NCBI GenBank assembly: GCA_050011895.1
Contig: JBEKIF010000016.1
Coordinates: forward strand, 1-64,000
Origin: DATBGO01 sp050011895
GTDB lineage: Bacteria > Actinomycetota > Actinomycetes > Streptosporangiales > Streptosporangiaceae
Length of the DNA: 64,000 nucleotides
Reading direction: 5' to 3'
The first letter of the stretch is position 1, and each line of letters starts with the position of its first letter. Below are positions 7,910-21,118 of the stretch, piece after piece. Under the pieces are notes generated by a model. The model was given only the letters and a program-made list of their open reading frames with translations, did no database searches and was not told the DNA's origin. Made by a program: the position numbers and the translations under genes.

Positions 7910-9217
7910 CTAGGCGGCCGGGCCTGGTTCAATGATCGGTGCCGGGTAGCCGAGCCGGCGGCAGACCCCGGGACCGAGCTGCCACGGCGCGTGGGCCTGG
8001 GCCGCGTCGAGGCCGGCCAGCTCGGGCACGTAGCGCCGGACATAATCACCGGCCGGGTCGAAGCGGCGCGCCTGGCGCTGCATGTTCAGCACCCGGCCAC
8101 GCCGGGTGTTGTTGCCGGTGCCAGCCACCCACTGCCAGTTGCCCGCGTTGCTCGCCACGTCGCCGTCGGCCAGCAGGGCGAAGAAGTGCCGGTACCCATG
8201 CCGCCAGTCGATCCGCAGGTCCCGGGTCAGGAATGAGGCCGTGATCATCCGGGCCCGGTTGTGCATGAACCCCTCGGCAGCGAGCTGGCGCATCCCGGCG
8301 TCCACGATCGGTACCCCGGTGCGCCCCTCGCGCCAGGCCGCCAGCGCGTCAGGATCATCCCGCCAGGTCTCGCCGTGCGACCGGTAGTCCGTCCGCGCCA
8401 TGTCCGGGACGGCGGCCGTGACCTGGTAGAAGAAATCGCGCCAGGCCAGCTGCCTGCAGAACTCTTCGCCGCCTGGCCGCCCGCGCGCGGCGACCGCGAG
8501 TTCGAGCGGCGACAGGCAGCCGAACCGCAGGTAAGCGCCGAGCCGCGAGGTCTGGTCACCGGCCAGGTCGTCGTGCCGCTCGCCGTAGCAGGCGAGCGAG
8601 TCGCCCAGCCAGCGTTGCGCGCGGGTTCGGCCAGCCTGCTCCCCGCCGGGCAGCAGCCCAGCAGGGGCACTGCCCACGGCCGCCGGGGCCCGCCCGCCCG
8701 CCGCGACGGCCGGCAGCCGCACTATCCCGGGCGCCGGTACCGCCGCGCGCCAGGTGCTGGCGGTCCAGGCCCTCCAGTAGGGCGTGAACACCTTGTAGTG
8801 GTCGCCGTCGGCCGGGCGCAGCTCGCCGGGCGGCACGACGGTCAGGCCCGGCGTGACCACAAGTTCGATCCGCTGACTGGCGCATCCGGCCGCCAGCGCA
8901 CCGCGGCGGCGCACCGCGTAGCGGGACACGTCGTCAGCTATGAAGATCGCCTGCGCGCGGCTGCCGGCGGCCAGCCGCAGCACCTCGGCCACCGGTTCCC
9001 CGTGGCGGATGACCAGGTCACCGCCGCGTTGACGGAGCCCGTCGCGCAGCTCGGCGAGCGCCTCCGCCAGGAAGCGAGTCCGGCTGGGCGAGGTCATCAG
9101 CCGAGGGTCCGCGACGAATACCGGGAGTACCCGCTCGGCCTTGGCGCATGCCGTGGCCAGTGCCGGGTTGTCGTGCATCCGTAGGTCACGGGTGAAGACA
9201 GCGATGGCGGTCTGCAT
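7910..9217 (-). CDS. phrB: Deoxyribodipyrimidine photolyase (DNA repair)
   Basis: 435 residues, normal length for class I CPD photolyases. The N-terminal alpha/beta domain begins AIAVFTRDLRMHDNPAL. The C-terminal FAD domain has LGAYLRFGCLSPLEL, WRDFFYQVTAAVPD, the hallmark GRTGVPIVDAGMRQLAAEGFMHNRARM, and DWRHGYRHFFALLADGDVASNAGNWQWVAGTG with NMQRQARRFDPAGDYVRRYVPEL. It uses blue light to split cyclobutane pyrimidine dimers. It is divergent from the GltD-like gene across 76 bp. A CarH/LitR-type regulator 10 kb away makes light induction plausible, but no operator was identified here. Confidence 0.95.
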   Translation of the reverse strand: MQTAIAVFTRDLRMHDNPALATACAKAERVLPVFVADPRLMTSPSRTRFLAEALAELRDGLRQRGGDLVIRHGEPVAEVLRLAAGSRAQAIFIADDVSRYAVRRRGALAAGCASQRIELVVTPGLTVVPPGELRPADGDHYKVFTPYWRAWTASTWRAAVPAPGIVRLPAVAAGGRAPAAVGSAPAGLLPGGEQAGRTRAQRWLGDSLACYGERHDDLAGDQTSRLGAYLRFGCLSPLELAVAARGRPGGEEFCRQLAWRDFFYQVTAAVPDMARTDYRSHGETWRDDPDALAAWREGRTGVPIVDAGMRQLAAEGFMHNRARMITASFLTRDLRIDWRHGYRHFFALLADGDVASNAGNWQWVAGTGNNTRRGRVLNMQRQARRFDPAGDYVRRYVPELAGLDAAQAHAPWQLGPGVCRRLGYPAPIIEPGPAA

Positions 9218-9293
9218 CCGTCATCCCTACCCCACGAGCAATCATCCTGCCCGGGGTCGAGCGGGCGATGAGAATGGGCGTAGCCTGACCTAT

Positions 9294-10927
9294 ATGACCC
9301 CAACCGAGCGACGGGACATCACGCCGCTGCCCGATCTGCTGCACGGACGATCCCGCGCCGGGCCGGTCCGGGAGCAGCGCCCGCTCTACGTTGACCTGCT
9401 GCCGCCGTGCAACGCGGGCTGCCCGGCCGGCGAGAACATCCAGGCGTGGCTGGCGCACGCCGAGGTCGGCGAGCATGAACAGGCCTGGCGGCAGCTGACG
9501 GCTGACAACCCGATGCCGGCGATTCACGGCCGGGTCTGCTACCACCCGTGCGAGAGCGTCTGTAACCGGGCCAACCTGGACAGCGCCGTGTCGATTCACT
9601 CGATCGAGCGGTTCCTCGGCGACCTCGCGCTCGAGCGTGGCTGGTCGTTCGGCAAGCCGCCGGTCCGCACCGGCAAGCGGGTGCTGGTCATCGGCTCCGG
9701 GCCGAGCGGGCTGTCGGCCGCCTACCATCTGGCCAGGCTCGGCCATGAGGTCGAGATCAGGGACTCGGGCGACCGGCCGGGCGGGATGATGCGCTACGGA
9801 ATCCCGTCCTACCGGATGCCGCGTGATGTCCTCGACGGCGAGCTTGACCGGATCGCCGCGATGGGCGTGCGCATCACCTGCGGCCACCGGGTGGAGGACC
9901 TGGACGCCGAGCGGCGCGAAGGCGGTTTCGACGCGGCCTTCGTGGCGGTGGGCGCGCACTTGTCCAAGCGGGTGGACATCCCTGCCAAGGACGCGGGCCC
10001 GATCGTTGACGCGGTGTCGTTCCTGCGCAGCGTCGCCTCCGGCGACCGCCCGGTGATCGGGCGCCGCGTCGCTGTCTATGGCGGCGGCAACACCGCCATG
10101 GACGCCGCCCGGGTGGCCCGCCGCCTGGGCGCCAATGACGCGCTCATCGTCTACCGCCGTACCCGGGCCCAGATGCCGGCCCATGAGGACGAAGCCGAGG
10201 AAGCCGAACGCGAGGGCGTGCGGATCAACTGGCTGCGGACCATTACCGCCTTCGACGGCCCTGAGCTGACGATCGAGGCGATGGAACTGGATGAAAGCGG
10301 CTTCCCGCAGCCGACCGGGCGGTTCGAGACGCTGGCCGCCGACACCGTTATTCTCGCGCTTGGTCAGGAAACCGACACCGCGTTCCTGCGCCAGGTTCCC
10401 GGGGTGGAGTTCGCGCGGGACGGCACGGTCCAGGTGTCGGCGGGCATGATGACCGGCTGCCCTGGCGTCTTCGCAGGCGGCGACATGGTGCCTGCCGAGC
10501 GCACCGTGACGGTGGGGGTAGGGCACGGCAAGAAGGCGGCCAAGAACATCGACGCGTGGCTGCGCGACGCCCCGCCCGACAACCTGCCCAAGCATGAGCT
10601 TGTCGAATTCAGCCAGCTGAACCTGTGGTACTTCGGCGACGCCGCCCAGCGGCAGCAGCCCGAGGCGCCGCCAGAGGAACGGACCGCTGACTTTAGCGAG
10701 ATTCACGGCGGCCTGTCCGAGCAGGAGGCCACCTACGAGGCGCGCCGCTGCCTTTCCTGCGGCAACTGCTGCGAGTGTGACGGCTGCCTGGGCGCCTGCC
10801 CCGAGGATGCCGTGATCAAGCTAGGCCCGGGCCACAGGTACCAGTTCGACTACGACAAATGCACCGGCTGCGGAGCGTGTTATGAGCAATGCCCGGTGCA
10901 CTCTATCGAAATGATTCCGGAGGGCGG

Positions 10928-10931
<4 letters not shown>
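9294..10931 (+). CDS. GltD-like NAD(P)H flavoprotein fused to a 2[4Fe-4S] ferredoxin domain
   Basis: 545 residues from ATG at 9294; upstream in-frame codons lie in the photolyase promoter region. Domain order: N-terminal cluster domain (CNAGCPAGENIQAWLAHA, CYHPCESVCNR), FAD Rossmann motif VLVIGSGPSGLSAAY, NAD(P) Rossmann motif VAVYGGGNTAMDAARVARRLG, FAGGDMVP, then a C-terminal ferredoxin with CLSCGNCCECDGCLGACPEDAV and CTGCGACYEQCPVHSIEM. It resembles the glutamate synthase small subunit but has no GltB partner. Its stop overlaps the PFOR start (ATGA), so it probably transfers electrons between NAD(P)H and the ferredoxin pool used by PFOR. Confidence 0.9.
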
Positions 10932-14505
<3,574 letters not shown>

Positions 14506-14506
<1 letters not shown>

Positions 14507-15540
14507 TGGACCTTTCGACCGTTTATCTCGGCCGCACCCTGCGCAATCCGCTCGTCGCCTCCGCGTCGCCGCTGTCGAACAATGTCGACGGAATCCGGCG
14601 GCTCGCCGACGCCGGTGTCGGCGCCGTCGTGCTCTACTCCCTGTTCGAGGAGCAGGTGCGCCGCGAGGCCGAGGAGAACGCGCGGCTTGCGGAGGCCGGT
14701 ACCGAGGTCTTCGCCGAGTCGCTGTCCTATTTCCCTGCTGAGGCCGAAGCCGAGGCGGTCGCGGAAAGCGCCGCGGACGAGCCAAGCCCGCGGCGCTATC
14801 TGAGCCTGATCGAGCGCGCTGCGGCGGCTGTCGAGATTCCGGTGATCGGCAGCCTCAACGGCGTCACGCCGGGCGGGTGGACCAGCTACGCGCGGTCGAT
14901 GCAGGACGCGGGCGCCGCGGCGATCGAGCTGAACATTTACTACATCCCCGGGGACCCGCGGATTTCCGGCCGGGACGTCGAGCAGCGGCACATCGACATC
15001 CTGCGCCGGGTCAAGGACGCGGTGACCGTGCCGGTGGCGGTCAAGCTGAGCCCGCATTTCAGCTCGACCGGCGAGATGGCGCTGCGCCTGGATGAGGCGG
15101 GCGCGGACGGCCTGGTGCTGTTCAACCGGTTCCTGCAGCCTGACATCAATCCGGAGAGCCTCTCGGTGGTACCTGCCGTGGACCTCTCCAACCCGGCGGA
15201 GGCCAGGCTGCCGCGTACCTGGATCTCGATCCTGCGCCGCCGGGTCGCTGCCTCGCTGGCCGGCACGACCGGCGTTGACGGCCCCTCCGACGTGGTGAAG
15301 TATCTGCTGGCCGGCGCGGATGTCGTGATGACCGCTTCGGCGCTGATCCGGCATGGTCCCGAGCATGCGGTCGTCCTGCTCGATGGCCTGTCCGCCTGGA
15401 TGGTGCGCAAGGGCTACGCCTCGGTCGGCGAAATACGCGGGCTGCTCGCCGTACCGGCCGATGCTGACCAGGTGGATTATGAGCGCGCCGGGTATGTCGG
15501 GGCGATGCGGGTCGCCAACAACGCGCCCGGCCCCTGGTGA
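14506..15540 (+). CDS. Dihydroorotate dehydrogenase-like TIM-barrel flavoprotein
   Basis: 344 residues. The start overlaps the PFOR stop (TGATG), so the genes are translationally coupled. The fold matches class 1 DHODH-like proteins: YLGRTLRNPLVASASPLSNN at the N-terminus, IELNIYYIPGDPRISG, VPVAVKLSPHFSSTGEMAL, GADGLVLFNRFLQPDIN, and a C-terminal FMN phosphate region around LLAGADVVMTASALIRHGP. No pyrimidine genes are nearby. The constant company of PFOR and a GltD-like protein suggests another redox role, perhaps accepting electrons from ferredoxin. Substrate unknown. Confidence 0.85.
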
Positions 15541-15551
15541 CGCCCGGGAGC

Positions 15552-15716
15552 TTCGATTGGCGTGGCATGGATTCGATTGGCGTGGCATGGACCGGGGCCG
15601 GCCGGCACGGACCGGTCGGCACGGACCGGCCGCTGGAGGCGGGAGCCGTGCCGGGCAGTGCTGAGCTAGTTACCCGCTGAGCTAGTTGCCGAGTTACCCG
15701 CTGAGCTAGTTGCCGA
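15552..15716. repeat. Two unrelated short tandem duplications in a 180-bp gap
   Basis: A 20-bp unit beginning TTCGATTGGCG occurs at 15552-15571 and 15572-15591 (the last base may differ). A 24-bp unit beginning GTTACCCGCTGAGC occurs at 15669-15692 and 15693-15716, with a trailing partial. Between them, short ACCGGtcGGCACGG repeats also occur. The gap separates convergent genes. Confidence 0.75.
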
Positions 15717-15721
15717 GCCGG

Positions 15722-16024
15722 TTACCCGATTTCCTTGCGCAGCCTGGCTAGTTCGGCCTCAACGTCCTGCTGCTGCTGCACCGCCGTGGCCCGCACATCA
15801 AGCTGTCGCTGCGTAACCGCCGTCCGGGTCTGCTCGGTCTCGACCCGCTTGGCCTTTTCTTCCCGGCCAGCCCGCAGCCGAGCGCGTGCCTTGAGCACGA
15901 CGGCCACGATAGCGCCGATAGCGACCGCCACGATGATCAGGTAGGCGAGGTGCACGATCACCGACACCATGCTGATGACCACGATGACCGCTATGCCGAT
16001 AGCAAGCGCCTTGATCCAACCCAT
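15722..16024 (-). CDS. Small membrane protein with C-terminal coiled coil, function unknown
   Basis: 100 residues. Residues 5-45 are strongly hydrophobic, forming two membrane segments (ALAIGIAVIVVISMVSVIVH and YLIIVAVAIGAIVAVVL). They are followed by a basic linker and a polar helix rich in Q, E and R (QQQQDVEAELARLRKEIG) likely to form a coiled coil facing the cytoplasm. No family was recognised. It is transcribed alone, divergent from the GMC oxidoreductase gene, with the 185-bp space between them holding both promoters. Confidence 0.65.
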   Translation of the reverse strand: MGWIKALAIGIAVIVVISMVSVIVHLAYLIIVAVAIGAIVAVVLKARARLRAGREEKAKRVETEQTRTAVTQRQLDVRATAVQQQQDVEAELARLRKEIG

Positions 16025-16208
16025 CGGACACCTTCCCGCGCACCTGGCCAGCGGATACGGTGCCGCATGCTCGGCCGGCGCGGCGTAGCTGCTGATCTGA
16101 TGGTAACAAGCCAGCCGCGGTGCGGCGGCACGCGGACCCGGCCCGTGCTGGCCCGCCGGGCCATTGCCCAGGCGCTGCGTACGCCTGGAGCCTAGGCTGA
16201 GGGGTGAG

Positions 16209-17933
16209 ATGAGCGACTACCACTACGACGTCCTGGTGATCGGTTCGGGGTTCGGCGGTAGCGTGGCGGCCCTTCGGCTGACCGAGAAAGGCTACCGGGT
16301 CGGCGTCCTCGAGGCGGGCCGCCGGTTCGACGATCCCGCCCATCCGGTGTCATCCCAGCGGCACCAGGCGCTGCCGAAGACGTCGTGGCGGATCGGCGGC
16401 TTCCTGTGGGCGCCGCCGCTCGGCCTGACCGGGATCCAGCGCATCCACCTGCTGCGCGGCGAGAAGGGCTCGCGCGTGCTGATCCTGGCCGGCGCCGGGG
16501 TCGGCGGCGGTTCCCTGAACTACGCCAACACGCTCTACCGGCCCGCGCAGCCGTTCTTCGACGACCCGCAATGGAGCGGCCTCACCGACTGGCGCGCTGA
16601 GCTCGCGCCCTATTACGACCAGGCCGAGCGGATGCTCGGCGTGACACCCAACCCGACGACGACGCCGGCGGACGTGGCGATCAAGAGAGTCGCCGAGCGG
16701 ATGGGGCGCGGCGAGACGTTCCATCCCACTCCGGTCGGGGTGTACTTCGGCGACCCGCCTGGGGCTGAGACGGCGGACCCGTACTTCGGCGGCGCGGGGC
16801 CGCGGCGGGCCGCCTGCACCGAGTGCGGGTCGTGCATGACCGGCTGCCGCATCGGCGCCAAGAACATGCTCACCGAGAACTACCTCTACCTGGCCGAGCG
16901 GGCCGGTGCCAGGATCTTGCCGATGACGATGGCGACCGCCGTCTGGCCGTGCCCAGGCGGTTACGGCGTCGAGGTCAAGCGGACCGGAACGGCAACCAGG
17001 CGGCGGCGCACCATCACCGCCGAGCAGGTCATCTTCGCGGCCGGGACATACGGCACGCAGAAGCTGCTGCACCGGATGAAGGCGACCGGCGCGCTGCCGC
17101 GGCTGTCCGACTGCCTGGGCGCGGTGAGCCGGACCAACTCCGAAGCGATCCTCGCCGCGGAACGCACGGCCTACCGCGGCGACGACCACTCCCGCGGCGT
17201 CGCGATCACGTCCTCCTTCTACCCGGACGACCGCACGCACATCGAGCCCACCAGGTACGGGCCGGGCTCGAACGCGATGGGGGCGCTGGCCTCGCTGCTG
17301 ATCGACGGCGGCGGGCCGACCCCGCGCTGGGCAAAGTTCCTCGGCGAGGCCGCGGCCCGGCCCTGGGAACTGCCCCGCGTGTTCAACCTCCGGCACTGGT
17401 CGGAGCGGACGATCATCGCGCTGGTGATGCAGAGCCGCGACAACTCAGTCACCGTCCGGGCCACGCGGGGGCCGCTGGGCTGGGCGATGCGCTCACATCC
17501 AGGGCACGGCGAGCCGAGCCCGGCCTGGATCCCGGTGGCCCACCGCGCCGTCCGGATGCTGGCGCAGGAGATCGGCGGCTTCGCCTGCGGCACCTGGCTG
17601 GACTTGCTCGACATCCCGACCACGGCGCATTTCATCGGGGGCGCCGCCATCGGCGAGTCGCCGTCGACCGGGGTGATCGACGCTTACCACCGGGTGCATG
17701 GATATGAACGATTGCACGTGGTCGATGGCGCCGCCGTCTCAGCCAACCTGGGCGTGAACCCGGCCCTCACCATCACCGCCCAGGCAGAGCGGGCCATGGC
17801 GCTGTGGCCCAACCATGGCGACGACGACCCCAGGCCCGCCCCCGGCATGCCGTACCAGGGCATAAGGCCGGTCGCTCCGCGCGCCCCGGCCGTCCCCGCC
17901 AGCGCCCCCGCCGCCCTCCGCCTCGGCAGCTGA
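16209..17933 (+). CDS. GMC-family FAD oxidoreductase (cholesterol-oxidase-like)
   Basis: 574 residues from ATG at 16209, preceded by GAGGGGTGAG. The FAD motif DVLVIGSGFGGSVAALRL is at the N-terminus. GAGVGGGSLNYANTLYRP is the GMC signature. CTECGSCMTGCRIGAKNML is a cysteine-rich stretch typical of the actinobacterial cholesterol-oxidase-like branch. The C-terminal motif NLGVNPALTITAQAERAM closes the FAD site. No Tat or Sec signal is visible, so it is probably cytoplasmic. The family oxidises alcohols or sterols; the true substrate cannot be read from the sequence. It stands alone, with CsbD convergent downstream. Confidence 0.9.
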   Translation: MSDYHYDVLVIGSGFGGSVAALRLTEKGYRVGVLEAGRRFDDPAHPVSSQRHQALPKTSWRIGGFLWAPPLGLTGIQRIHLLRGEKGSRVLILAGAGVGGGSLNYANTLYRPAQPFFDDPQWSGLTDWRAELAPYYDQAERMLGVTPNPTTTPADVAIKRVAERMGRGETFHPTPVGVYFGDPPGAETADPYFGGAGPRRAACTECGSCMTGCRIGAKNMLTENYLYLAERAGARILPMTMATAVWPCPGGYGVEVKRTGTATRRRRTITAEQVIFAAGTYGTQKLLHRMKATGALPRLSDCLGAVSRTNSEAILAAERTAYRGDDHSRGVAITSSFYPDDRTHIEPTRYGPGSNAMGALASLLIDGGGPTPRWAKFLGEAAARPWELPRVFNLRHWSERTIIALVMQSRDNSVTVRATRGPLGWAMRSHPGHGEPSPAWIPVAHRAVRMLAQEIGGFACGTWLDLLDIPTTAHFIGGAAIGESPSTGVIDAYHRVHGYERLHVVDGAAVSANLGVNPALTITAQAERAMALWPNHGDDDPRPAPGMPYQGIRPVAPRAPAVPASAPAALRLGS

Positions 17934-18017
17934 GCGACCGGCAGCGCTGTCTTGGCCAGCCGACGGCTGCGTTACCGGGGCCAGCCGCCGCGCTGCCAGG
18001 CCAGCGCGGCGGGCTTG

Positions 18018-18191
18018 TCACTTCTTGAACGCGTCCTTGACCTTCTCGCCAGCCTGCTTGAGGTTGCTCTTGGCCTGGTCAGCCTGGCCCTCGGCTTCCA
18101 GGTCAGCGTCGCCGGTCGCGTGGCCGGCCGTCTCCTTGACCTTGCCCTTGGCCTCGGTGACCTTGTTGGCTGCCTTGTTCTCCGTCGCCAT
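18018..18191 (-). CDS. CsbD-family stress-response protein
   Basis: 57 residues from ATG at 18191 with GGAGGG upstream. The whole protein is charged and helical, with the CsbD pattern NKVTEAKGKVKETAGHATGD followed by QADQAKSNLKQAGEKVKDAFKK. CsbD-like proteins are abundant small proteins induced by general stress regulators in Bacillus and actinobacteria. Their molecular role is not settled. A longer frame to 18254 exists, but its extension has no CsbD similarity. Confidence 0.9.
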   Translation of the reverse strand: MATENKAANKVTEAKGKVKETAGHATGDADLEAEGQADQAKSNLKQAGEKVKDAFKK

Positions 18192-18474
18192 GACAGATCC
18201 CTCCGTTCGTCGTTGGGTCCTCAGACCCTGTCCGGATGAGCCACCGCTAAACACGGCCGCGCTGGCCCGGGCCGGCGGGCTGGCCCGGCTGGCCCGAGTG
18301 CCCGGGCCCGTCGGGCTGGCGGGCGCCGGGCTGATTGCGCACCGGCGTGGCGGCCAGCTGGTCCAAGACCGCGCGGCCGAGGTGCCCGGACACCACCGGG
18401 ACGACGGTGGCGTCAGGGCCTAAGGTCCCGGGCATGGGGGTGTTGGCGCCAGGGCAGCTCCGGCGCCCGCGCGC
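18192..18474. other. Intergenic DNA, no gene seen
   Basis: Very GC-rich, with short CCGG/GGCCCGG repeats around 18258-18320. No frame has a plausible start plus protein-like composition. It should hold the csbD promoter at its left end. Confidence 0.4.
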
Positions 18475-19301
18475 CTAGTGCTGGTAGGCCCGCGCGATGA
18501 CCGCGTCAAGCGCGCGGTCGGGAAGAACCTTGCGGGCCCGCACTATCGTGCCGGCACCCTTGCCGACGGGGTAGCGGGCGCGGGGGCTCGCGGCGGTCGC
18601 GACTCTCACGATCTTCTTGGCGACGACCTCGGGGCCGGACGACGTCCGCGGGCTATCCGCGGTCTCCAGCCGCCGGGCGACGGACCTGGCCTGGCGGGCG
18701 TAGGCCGTGTCGGCTGAGTTCTCGAGCATGTTCTGCCTGGCGATCGCGTTCCATTCAGTGAGGATGGGGCCGGGCTCGATGATGACCACGTCGATGCCGA
18801 AGGGCCTGAGCTCGATCCGCAGGCTGTCGCTAAGCCCCTCGACGGCAAACTTGGCCGCGTGGTACCAGCCGCCCAGCGGCTCGTAGATCTTGCCGCCTAT
18901 CGAGGAGACATTGATGATCCGGCCGCTGCCCTGTGCCCGCATGCGCGGGAGACAAGCTGGATGAGACGGGCCAGGCCGAAGACGTTAACCTCAAACTGGC
19001 GGCGGGCCTCCTCGATCGGGACATCCTCCACTGCCCCGTAGGAGCCGTAGCCCGCGTTGTTGACCAGCACGTCGATACGGCCCGTCTCGGCGATGATCTG
19101 CGTCACCCCGCCGGTCATCGAGGAGTCATCGGTGACATCCATGCTGAGCACGTGAATGCCCTGGTCGGCTAGCGATCGCATGCGTTCGACACGGCGGGCG
19201 GCCGCGTACACGTTGAAGCCCGCTGCCTCTAGGAGCAGGGCCGTTTCCGCGCCGATCCCGGACGAGGCGCCGGTGACGAGGGCAACCCTGGATCTCGGCA
19301 T
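18475..19301 (-). pseudogene. Short-chain dehydrogenase/reductase broken by a one-base frameshift
   Basis: ATG at 19301 follows AAGGAG. The first frame has the SDR cofactor motif TGASSGIGAETA, NNAGYG and NVFGLARLIQLV. The sequence then continues in a different frame with MRAQGSGRIINVSSIGGKIYEP, the active-site YHAAKF (YxxxK) and the C-terminal helices ending at 18475. One base is missing near 18947-18953, in the minus-strand stretch CTTGTCTCCC where family members read LVLPxMR. With the base restored, a full SDR of about 276 residues results. It is either a recent mutation or a sequencing/assembly error. Function would be NAD(P)-dependent oxidoreduction with unknown substrate. Confidence 0.8.
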
Positions 19302-19570
19302 CGCCACTCCTTAAAGGCCAGTGGTCTGTTAATGGGCAGAGTACCCGGTCAGCCGCGAACGGCCGGCGCGCCTCGTCCAGACGGCAAGTCAGGAAAGGAG
19401 ACGGGGCGGGATCCCAGCGGGCCTGATCCGGCTCATCCGGACCCCTCAAGTGCGCCGGGCACGGCGACGGCGCAGGATGGAAGAGAACAGCCCTCGGATA
19501 GGCGGGACCCAGCATGGCCAGCATGGCGGGACCCGGTTTGAGGCCGGCTCCAGGATGGAGAAACTACAGG

Positions 19571-19610
19571 GGGCCGGGGCCTGATCGTCAAGGCGATCAG
19601 GCCCCGGCCC
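19571..19610. other. Strong intergenic hairpin (17-bp perfect stem)
   Basis: GGGCCGGGGCCTGATCG (19571-19587) pairs perfectly with CGATCAGGCCCCGGCCC (19594-19610) around a 6-nt loop. It lies between two divergent genes, where no annotated transcript should end. It may end an unannotated small RNA, act as a transcription barrier, or be a structured leader. There is no U-tract. Confidence 0.6.
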
Positions 19611-19685
19611 GACTGAGGCGCTCGGATGTGCACCCGCAACATCCGCCGCGCGCCCGGATGCGCCCCCGCCACATCCGGGACTCTC

Positions 19686-19735
19686 TTGACGCCCCTCGCT
19701 AGAAACTAACACTAAGTTACACTAAGATATTCACA
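19686..19735 (+). promoter_or_regulatory. Promoter/operator region of the carH-like gene
   Basis: TTGACG at 19686-19691 is a good -35. An unusually A+T-rich run follows with three ACTAA repeats starting at 19705, 19711 and 19721 and a TAAGAT box at 19723-19728. MerR-type B12 photoreceptors repress their own promoters through repeats overlapping -35/-10, so this is the likely operator. The exact -10 is uncertain. Confidence 0.45.
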
Positions 19736-19756
19736 GGAAACAAACCGGGGGCCTGG

Positions 19757-20614
19757 ATGCAGCTTCGCGAAGCCGCCGACACGCTCGGCGTGCACTACCA
19801 GACGGCCTACGCGTGGGTCCGGCAAGGTGTATTGCCTGCCCGGAAGCTCGGGCGCGGGTACGAGGTGAACGACGGCGACGTGCGTGCCCTCGCCGCCCAG
19901 CGACGGCTGGGCGGCGAGCCCACCCCCCGGATCCAGGTCCACGACTGGGCCGCGCCCGCGGACCGGCTTTATTCGGCGATCGTCAGCGGCGACGAGACCC
20001 AGGCACGCCAGCGGATAGAGCGGATCGCGGCGGGCGTGGCCGTGATGGATCTGTGCCAGCGGGTCATCGCGCCTGCGATGCGGCGTATCGGCGATAACTG
20101 GGCCGAAGGCCGGGTATCGATAGCGCAAGAGCACCGGGCGAGCGCCATCTGCGAACGTCTGATCGCGTTGCACACCCGCCAGCCGACCGGCCGGCCCCGC
20201 GGCACCGTCGTCGTGACGACCCCGCCCGGTGAGCGGCACAGCCTGCCCGCGCTGATGGCGGCGGCCACCCTCCGCGAGGACCGCTGGATTACCCACCACC
20301 TGGCTGCCGACCTGCCTTTCGCCGAGGTCACCCGGTTGGCGCAAGACGTCCGCGCCGACCTGGCCGTGCTGTCGGCGGCCACTCAAGACACCGGCCGTCG
20401 CGCCCTGGAGGCCACCAGCGAGATCGCCGCTGCCTGCCCCGGCCTGGACGTGCTCATCGGGCTCCCGGGTGACAGGCTGGACGATCTGCGGCGGTTCGCG
20501 CGGGACCTGCGGGAGCCCGGGACCGCCCAGCCTGATCGGCCTGACGCGGGCCGCGGCCCGGGCCGCGGCACCACCGGGAAGGTTCACTTGCCCGAAGCCG
20601 CCCGCCTTCCCTGA
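19757..20614 (+). CDS. carH: CarH/LitR-type light- and B12-dependent MerR-family regulator
   Basis: 285 residues. Residues 1-50 form a MerR-like winged helix (LREAADTLGVHYQTAYAWVRQG). The middle helical bundle holds W115, nine residues, then E125-H126, the W-x9-EH signature of CarH for the upper face of adenosylcobalamin. The C-terminal B12-binding domain has GERHSLPAL with H161 as the likely lower axial ligand. Such proteins bind DNA as tetramers in the dark and fall apart when light breaks the Co-C bond, derepressing their targets. Downstream SRPBCC and SDR genes are probable co-regulated genes. cobQ (34.6 kb) supplies corrinoid. The symbol is by family similarity. Confidence 0.85.
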   Translation: MQLREAADTLGVHYQTAYAWVRQGVLPARKLGRGYEVNDGDVRALAAQRRLGGEPTPRIQVHDWAAPADRLYSAIVSGDETQARQRIERIAAGVAVMDLCQRVIAPAMRRIGDNWAEGRVSIAQEHRASAICERLIALHTRQPTGRPRGTVVVTTPPGERHSLPALMAAATLREDRWITHHLAADLPFAEVTRLAQDVRADLAVLSAATQDTGRRALEATSEIAAACPGLDVLIGLPGDRLDDLRRFARDLREPGTAQPDRPDAGRGPGRGTTGKVHLPEAARLP

Positions 20615-20662
20615 GCCTGGCGCTGACGCTGCCGTCCAAGTCCTACGAGGAGGAAACCACTC

Positions 20663-21118
20663 ATGGCCCACTACCACGCGACAGTGCCATCGCGACGGTC
20701 AGCCCAGGACACTTTCGATTACCTGTCCACCTTCAGCAACGCGGCCCAGTGGGACCCCGGCGTGCTTGCTGGTGAGCAACTGGACGCGGGCCCGGTGCGG
20801 GCCGGGACGCGGTTCCGGCTCACCGTGCCCTTCCTCGGCCGCCGCCTGGCCTTGACGTATCAGATCACCAAGCACGTCCCGCATCGCGAGGTTGTCCTGG
20901 ACGCCGCGAGCCCGCTGCTCAAGGCCACCGACCGGATCGCCGTAACACCCGCCGGCCAGGGCGCCACGGTCAGCTATGACGCCGATGTCCGGCTGCGCGG
21001 GCCGCTGGGCCTGCTCGATCCCGTCATGCGCCGCGGGTTCGAGGGCGTCGGCGGACGGGCGGCCGCCGGGCTGGCCAGCGCGCTGTCCGCGGTACCGGCC
21101 CCGCCAGGGACGTCATGA
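20663..21118 (+). CDS. SRPBCC-family (START-like) lipid/polyketide-binding protein
   Basis: 151 residues from ATG at 20663 with an AGGAGGAAA ribosome site. The pattern HATVPSRRSAQDTFDYLSTFSNAAQWDPGV at the N-terminus and a C-terminal amphipathic helix are typical of the SRPBCC helix-grip fold, which binds hydrophobic ligands. It is the second gene of the carH-like operon. Its stop overlaps the next start by four bases, so it is co-translated with the SDR. The ligand is unknown; pigment, lipid or isoprenoid metabolism is only suggested by the light-sensing regulator. Confidence 0.8.
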   Translation: MAHYHATVPSRRSAQDTFDYLSTFSNAAQWDPGVLAGEQLDAGPVRAGTRFRLTVPFLGRRLALTYQITKHVPHREVVLDAASPLLKATDRIAVTPAGQGATVSYDADVRLRGPLGLLDPVMRRGFEGVGGRAAAGLASALSAVPAPPGTS

